Of a stretch of DNA of 8,312 nucleotides, positions 6,711 through 8,312 are shown piece by piece (within the stretch, counting starts at the first letter, position 1; the number at the start of each line of letters is the position of its first letter). The stretch is from Planctomycetaceae bacterium. Its GTDB lineage: Bacteria > Planctomycetota > Phycisphaerae > Phycisphaerales > SM1A02. Where the stretch lies: positions 1 to 8,312 of the forward strand of contig CANJIC010000080.1 of assembly GCA_947474205.1 (NCBI GenBank), given 5' to 3'. A model generated the notes under the pieces. It searched no databases. It was not told the origin of the DNA and worked only from the letters and a program-made list of their open reading frames with translations. Both the position numbers and the translations under genes were made by a program.

Positions 6711-7868
6711 ATGACCACCGCCACACTTTTGGAAACACCGTTTCACGCCATGCACTTGCAGCACCACGCAAAAATGACAGACTTCGCGGGCTGGGACATG
6801 CCGCTGCACTTTGGTTCCATTCTTGATGAGCATCGCTGGACGCGTACATCCGCCGGCTTCTTTGATGTCAGCCACATGGGTCGCATTAAATTCACCGGCA
6901 GACATGCGCGGCGATTTCTGGATCGCATTTGCACGCGCGGCATTCTTGGCATGACCAAGGGTTCGGTGCGCTACGGCTTGGTGCTGAATGAGCAGGGCGG
7001 TTGCCGCGACGACATTCTGGTGTACTGCTTGGAAGAGGACGAATATTTAATGGTGTGCAACGCGTCCAACCGCTTGAAATTATTGCAACATTTCGCGGAC
7101 AATAAGGGCGATTTGGTTTTCAAAATGGACGACCAGACCGCGTCCACCGCCATGGTGGCGCTGCAAGGGCCCAAGGTGATGGACTTGGTCAGCACCATGA
7201 GTCGCGAAATTCCAACGCTGAAGCGCTACCGCTTTGTTGAAAAAAGTTTAATGGTGGTGAAGTTGCTTGTCAGTCGCACGGGCTACACCGGCGAGGACGG
7301 CGTGGAAATTATTTTGGGCGCGGGCATGGCCAAGTTGGCGCTCAGCATGTTGCTGAAGGACATGGGCGGCGCGACCAGCGTGATCAAGCCGTGCGGTCTT
7401 GGCGCGCGCGACACGTTGCGCATGGAAGCCGGCATGCCGTTGTATGGACATGAGATTGACGAGAGTGTTGATCCGTTGACCGCGGGATTGAACTTCGCGG
7501 TGAAGATGGACAAGGGCGCCGGCGACGAGCGCGAGGGCAGATTCATTGGCCAAGACGCGCTGGAGAACATTGCCAAGGCGGGCTTGAAGCAGAAGTTGGT
7601 TGGATTGAAATTGCAGGGGCGCCGCAGCGCGCGTCAAGGAATGAATGTTATTGCCAGCGGAGCAGGCGGCGATCGCGTTGTTGGCCGAGTCACCAGCGGT
7701 TGCCTTAGCCCAACGCTTGACATGCCCATTGGTATGGCGATTGTGGACATGGACATTGCAGAGACCATGCCCGCATTGATGGTTGATCTTGGACGCGAAC
7801 GCGCCGAGGCCGCGGTGTATCAATTGCCGTTTTATAACCCGACCAAACCTGGCAAGTCGGCGACCTGA
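6711..7868 (+). CDS. gcvT: Aminomethyltransferase GcvT (glycine cleavage system T-protein)
   Basis: GcvT takes the aminomethyl group carried on lipoyl-GcvH and passes its methylene to tetrahydrofolate, releasing ammonia; it acts in the cytoplasm in glycine breakdown and one-carbon supply. The 385-residue length is normal for the family. Hallmarks in order are FAGWDMPLHFGSILDEH (25-41), GFFDVSHMG (49-57), GGCRDDILVY with the conserved Asp pair at 100-101 (the second matching the catalytic Asp of characterised T-proteins), VALQGP (149-154), SRTGYTGEDGVEI (188-200), KPCGLGARDTLRMEAGMPLYG (227-246 plus one), and RVTSGCLSPTL (326-336). The RTGYTGE and GLGARDTLR motifs distinguish it from YgfZ and dehydrogenase relatives. 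The ATG has AGGA 6 bases upstream. It is separated from lpxD2 by the repeat array, and neither gcvH nor gcvP follows before the convergent sigma gene. Confidence 0.96.
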   Translation: MTTATLLETPFHAMHLQHHAKMTDFAGWDMPLHFGSILDEHRWTRTSAGFFDVSHMGRIKFTGRHARRFLDRICTRGILGMTKGSVRYGLVLNEQGGCRDDILVYCLEEDEYLMVCNASNRLKLLQHFADNKGDLVFKMDDQTASTAMVALQGPKVMDLVSTMSREIPTLKRYRFVEKSLMVVKLLVSRTGYTGEDGVEIILGAGMAKLALSMLLKDMGGATSVIKPCGLGARDTLRMEAGMPLYGHEIDESVDPLTAGLNFAVKMDKGAGDEREGRFIGQDALENIAKAGLKQKLVGLKLQGRRSARQGMNVIASGAGGDRVVGRVTSGCLSPTLDMPIGMAIVDMDIAETMPALMVDLGRERAEAAVYQLPFYNPTKPGKSAT

Positions 7869-7941
7869 TTTTTTATGGCGCGTTGAAGCAAGGGCTAGGA
7901 CATATTTCTATGCGCCTGCCGCACTCCGAGTTGATGAATGT

Positions 7942-7971
7942 GTGGACTTTGCGCGCTGACGCAAAGACCGT
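7942..7971. terminator. Hairpin between the convergent gcvT and sigma genes (possible bidirectional terminator)
   Basis: CTTTGCG (7947-7953) and CGCAAAG (7960-7966) form a perfect 7-bp stem around a 6-base loop. Past one A/A mismatch, further pairs with G-C and G-T character extend it to about 7942-7971. It lies between convergent stop codons, where a shared terminator is expected. No T-run follows on either strand, so it is not a standard intrinsic terminator; an RNA-stabilising or factor-dependent end is possible. The rest of the 111-base gap shows nothing recognisable. Confidence 0.4.
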
Positions 7972-7979
7972 GGTCCAAT

Positions 7980-8312
7980 TCAGCGACCTGTTTTTGGAAT
8001 TTGAACGCCAGTTACTTTGGTGGTGCGTTCGAGTGAACTTTTCATGGTCGAATTCTGGTCGGTCGAAGCTTTGGCGTTTGGCGAATCAGTTGCGTCGTTA
8101 GAGAAGCGCAGTGGCTTGTCATCCATCATGCGCGTGTATAGTTTTTTCAGGGCGTCCACTTCAATTTGTCGAACGCGTTCGCGCGTCAATCCCACTTGGT
8201 CGCCAACGTCTTTCAGTGTCAGTGGTTCCTGACCTTCCAAGCCAAATCGCAGGCGCAACACATGCGCGTCACGGTGGTCAATGGAGTCAAGCAGTTTCAA
8301 AATGACTGAGAA
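7980..8312 (-). CDS. Sigma-70-family RNA polymerase sigma factor, C-terminal part (5' end beyond the window)
   Basis: Sigma factors direct RNA polymerase to promoters; region 4 binds the -35 element. The frame is open to the right edge, so the start is missing; the last 110 residues are present. Visible residues 5-60 are a typical region 4: LKLLDSIDHRDAHVLRLRFGL, then the helix-turn-helix LTLKDVGDQVGLTRERVRQI with DALKKL after it. This matches the RpoD/RpoS/RpoH-like group 1-3 sigmas much better than ECF sigmas. The remaining 45-50 residues are a Ser/Thr/Asp/Lys-rich tail with no known domain, longer than the short basic end of most RpoD proteins. Whether this is the main sigma or an alternative one cannot be told from the fragment. 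It converges on gcvT. Confidence 0.9.
   Translation of the reverse strand, partial: FSVILKLLDSIDHRDAHVLRLRFGLEGQEPLTLKDVGDQVGLTRERVRQIEVDALKKLYTRMMDDKPLRFSNDATDSPNAKASTDQNSTMKSSLERTTKVTGVQIPKTGR

Noticed and set aside
6540..6905. Minus-strand open frame whose end encodes pentapeptide repeats such as ECVKD, antisense to the repeat array and the gcvT start.
   Set aside because: The periodic peptide follows automatically from a stop-free 15-bp DNA repeat. The other half is the shadow of gcvT, with no family match and no ribosome site that I could see.
7248..7823. Minus-strand open frame opposite gcvT.
   Set aside because: gcvT on the plus strand shows all family motifs across this interval; the antisense product resembles nothing and has skewed composition.
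7883..8101. Small plus-strand open frame after gcvT.
   Set aside because: It overlaps the sigma-factor coding region antisense for much of its length, lacks a good ribosome site and has no recognisable motif.

Overview
The window looks like chromosomal core sequence from a diderm, lipid A-making bacterium. The gene set (bamA, two tandem ompH/skp-like genes, lpxD, lpxC) is the conserved outer-membrane biogenesis block. Tandem divergent OmpH proteins and this style of LpxC/LpxD suggest a Planctomycetota or related PVC-group member. That placement is an inference from protein style; no marker gene in the window proves it. I see no rRNA, tRNA, CRISPR array, insertion sequence or phage gene.

Left half, minus strand, read right to left: bamA (2842-5367), ompH copy A (2122-2769), ompH copy B (1435-2031), lpxD copy 1 (282-1409), then lpxC (from 285, running off the left edge). 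Spacings of 72, 90 and 25 bases and a 4-base ATGA overlap, with a Shine-Dalgarno site before most genes, suggest one operon. BamA inserts beta-barrel proteins into the outer membrane, the OmpH/Skp proteins hold unfolded porins in the periplasm, and LpxC and LpxD carry out consecutive steps of lipid A synthesis. The operon therefore couples the protein and lipid sides of outer-membrane assembly.

Right half, plus strand: a second, full-length lpxD paralogue (5446-6516) diverges from bamA across a short shared upstream region. It is followed by a 194-base spacer holding ten copies of a 15-bp tandem repeat that almost lacks G on the plus strand. The spacer ends in a good ribosome binding site for gcvT (6711-7868), the glycine-cleavage T-protein. 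The right edge holds the 3' end of a convergent sigma-70-family gene (7980-8312, minus) covering region 4 plus an unusual polar tail.

The points that most deserve attention are the two LpxD paralogues, whose departures from consensus fall in different domains; the G-depleted 15-bp repeat array in the gcvT leader, which resembles a Rho-loading site or a variable-number repeat; the open reading frame running from the lpxD2 stop codon through the whole repeat to an ATGA overlap with gcvT; the LpxC N-terminus lacking the usual His of the GLH motif; and the sigma factor's C-terminal extension. I did not find a clearly new biological system. Most of the window is core biology with unusual details.
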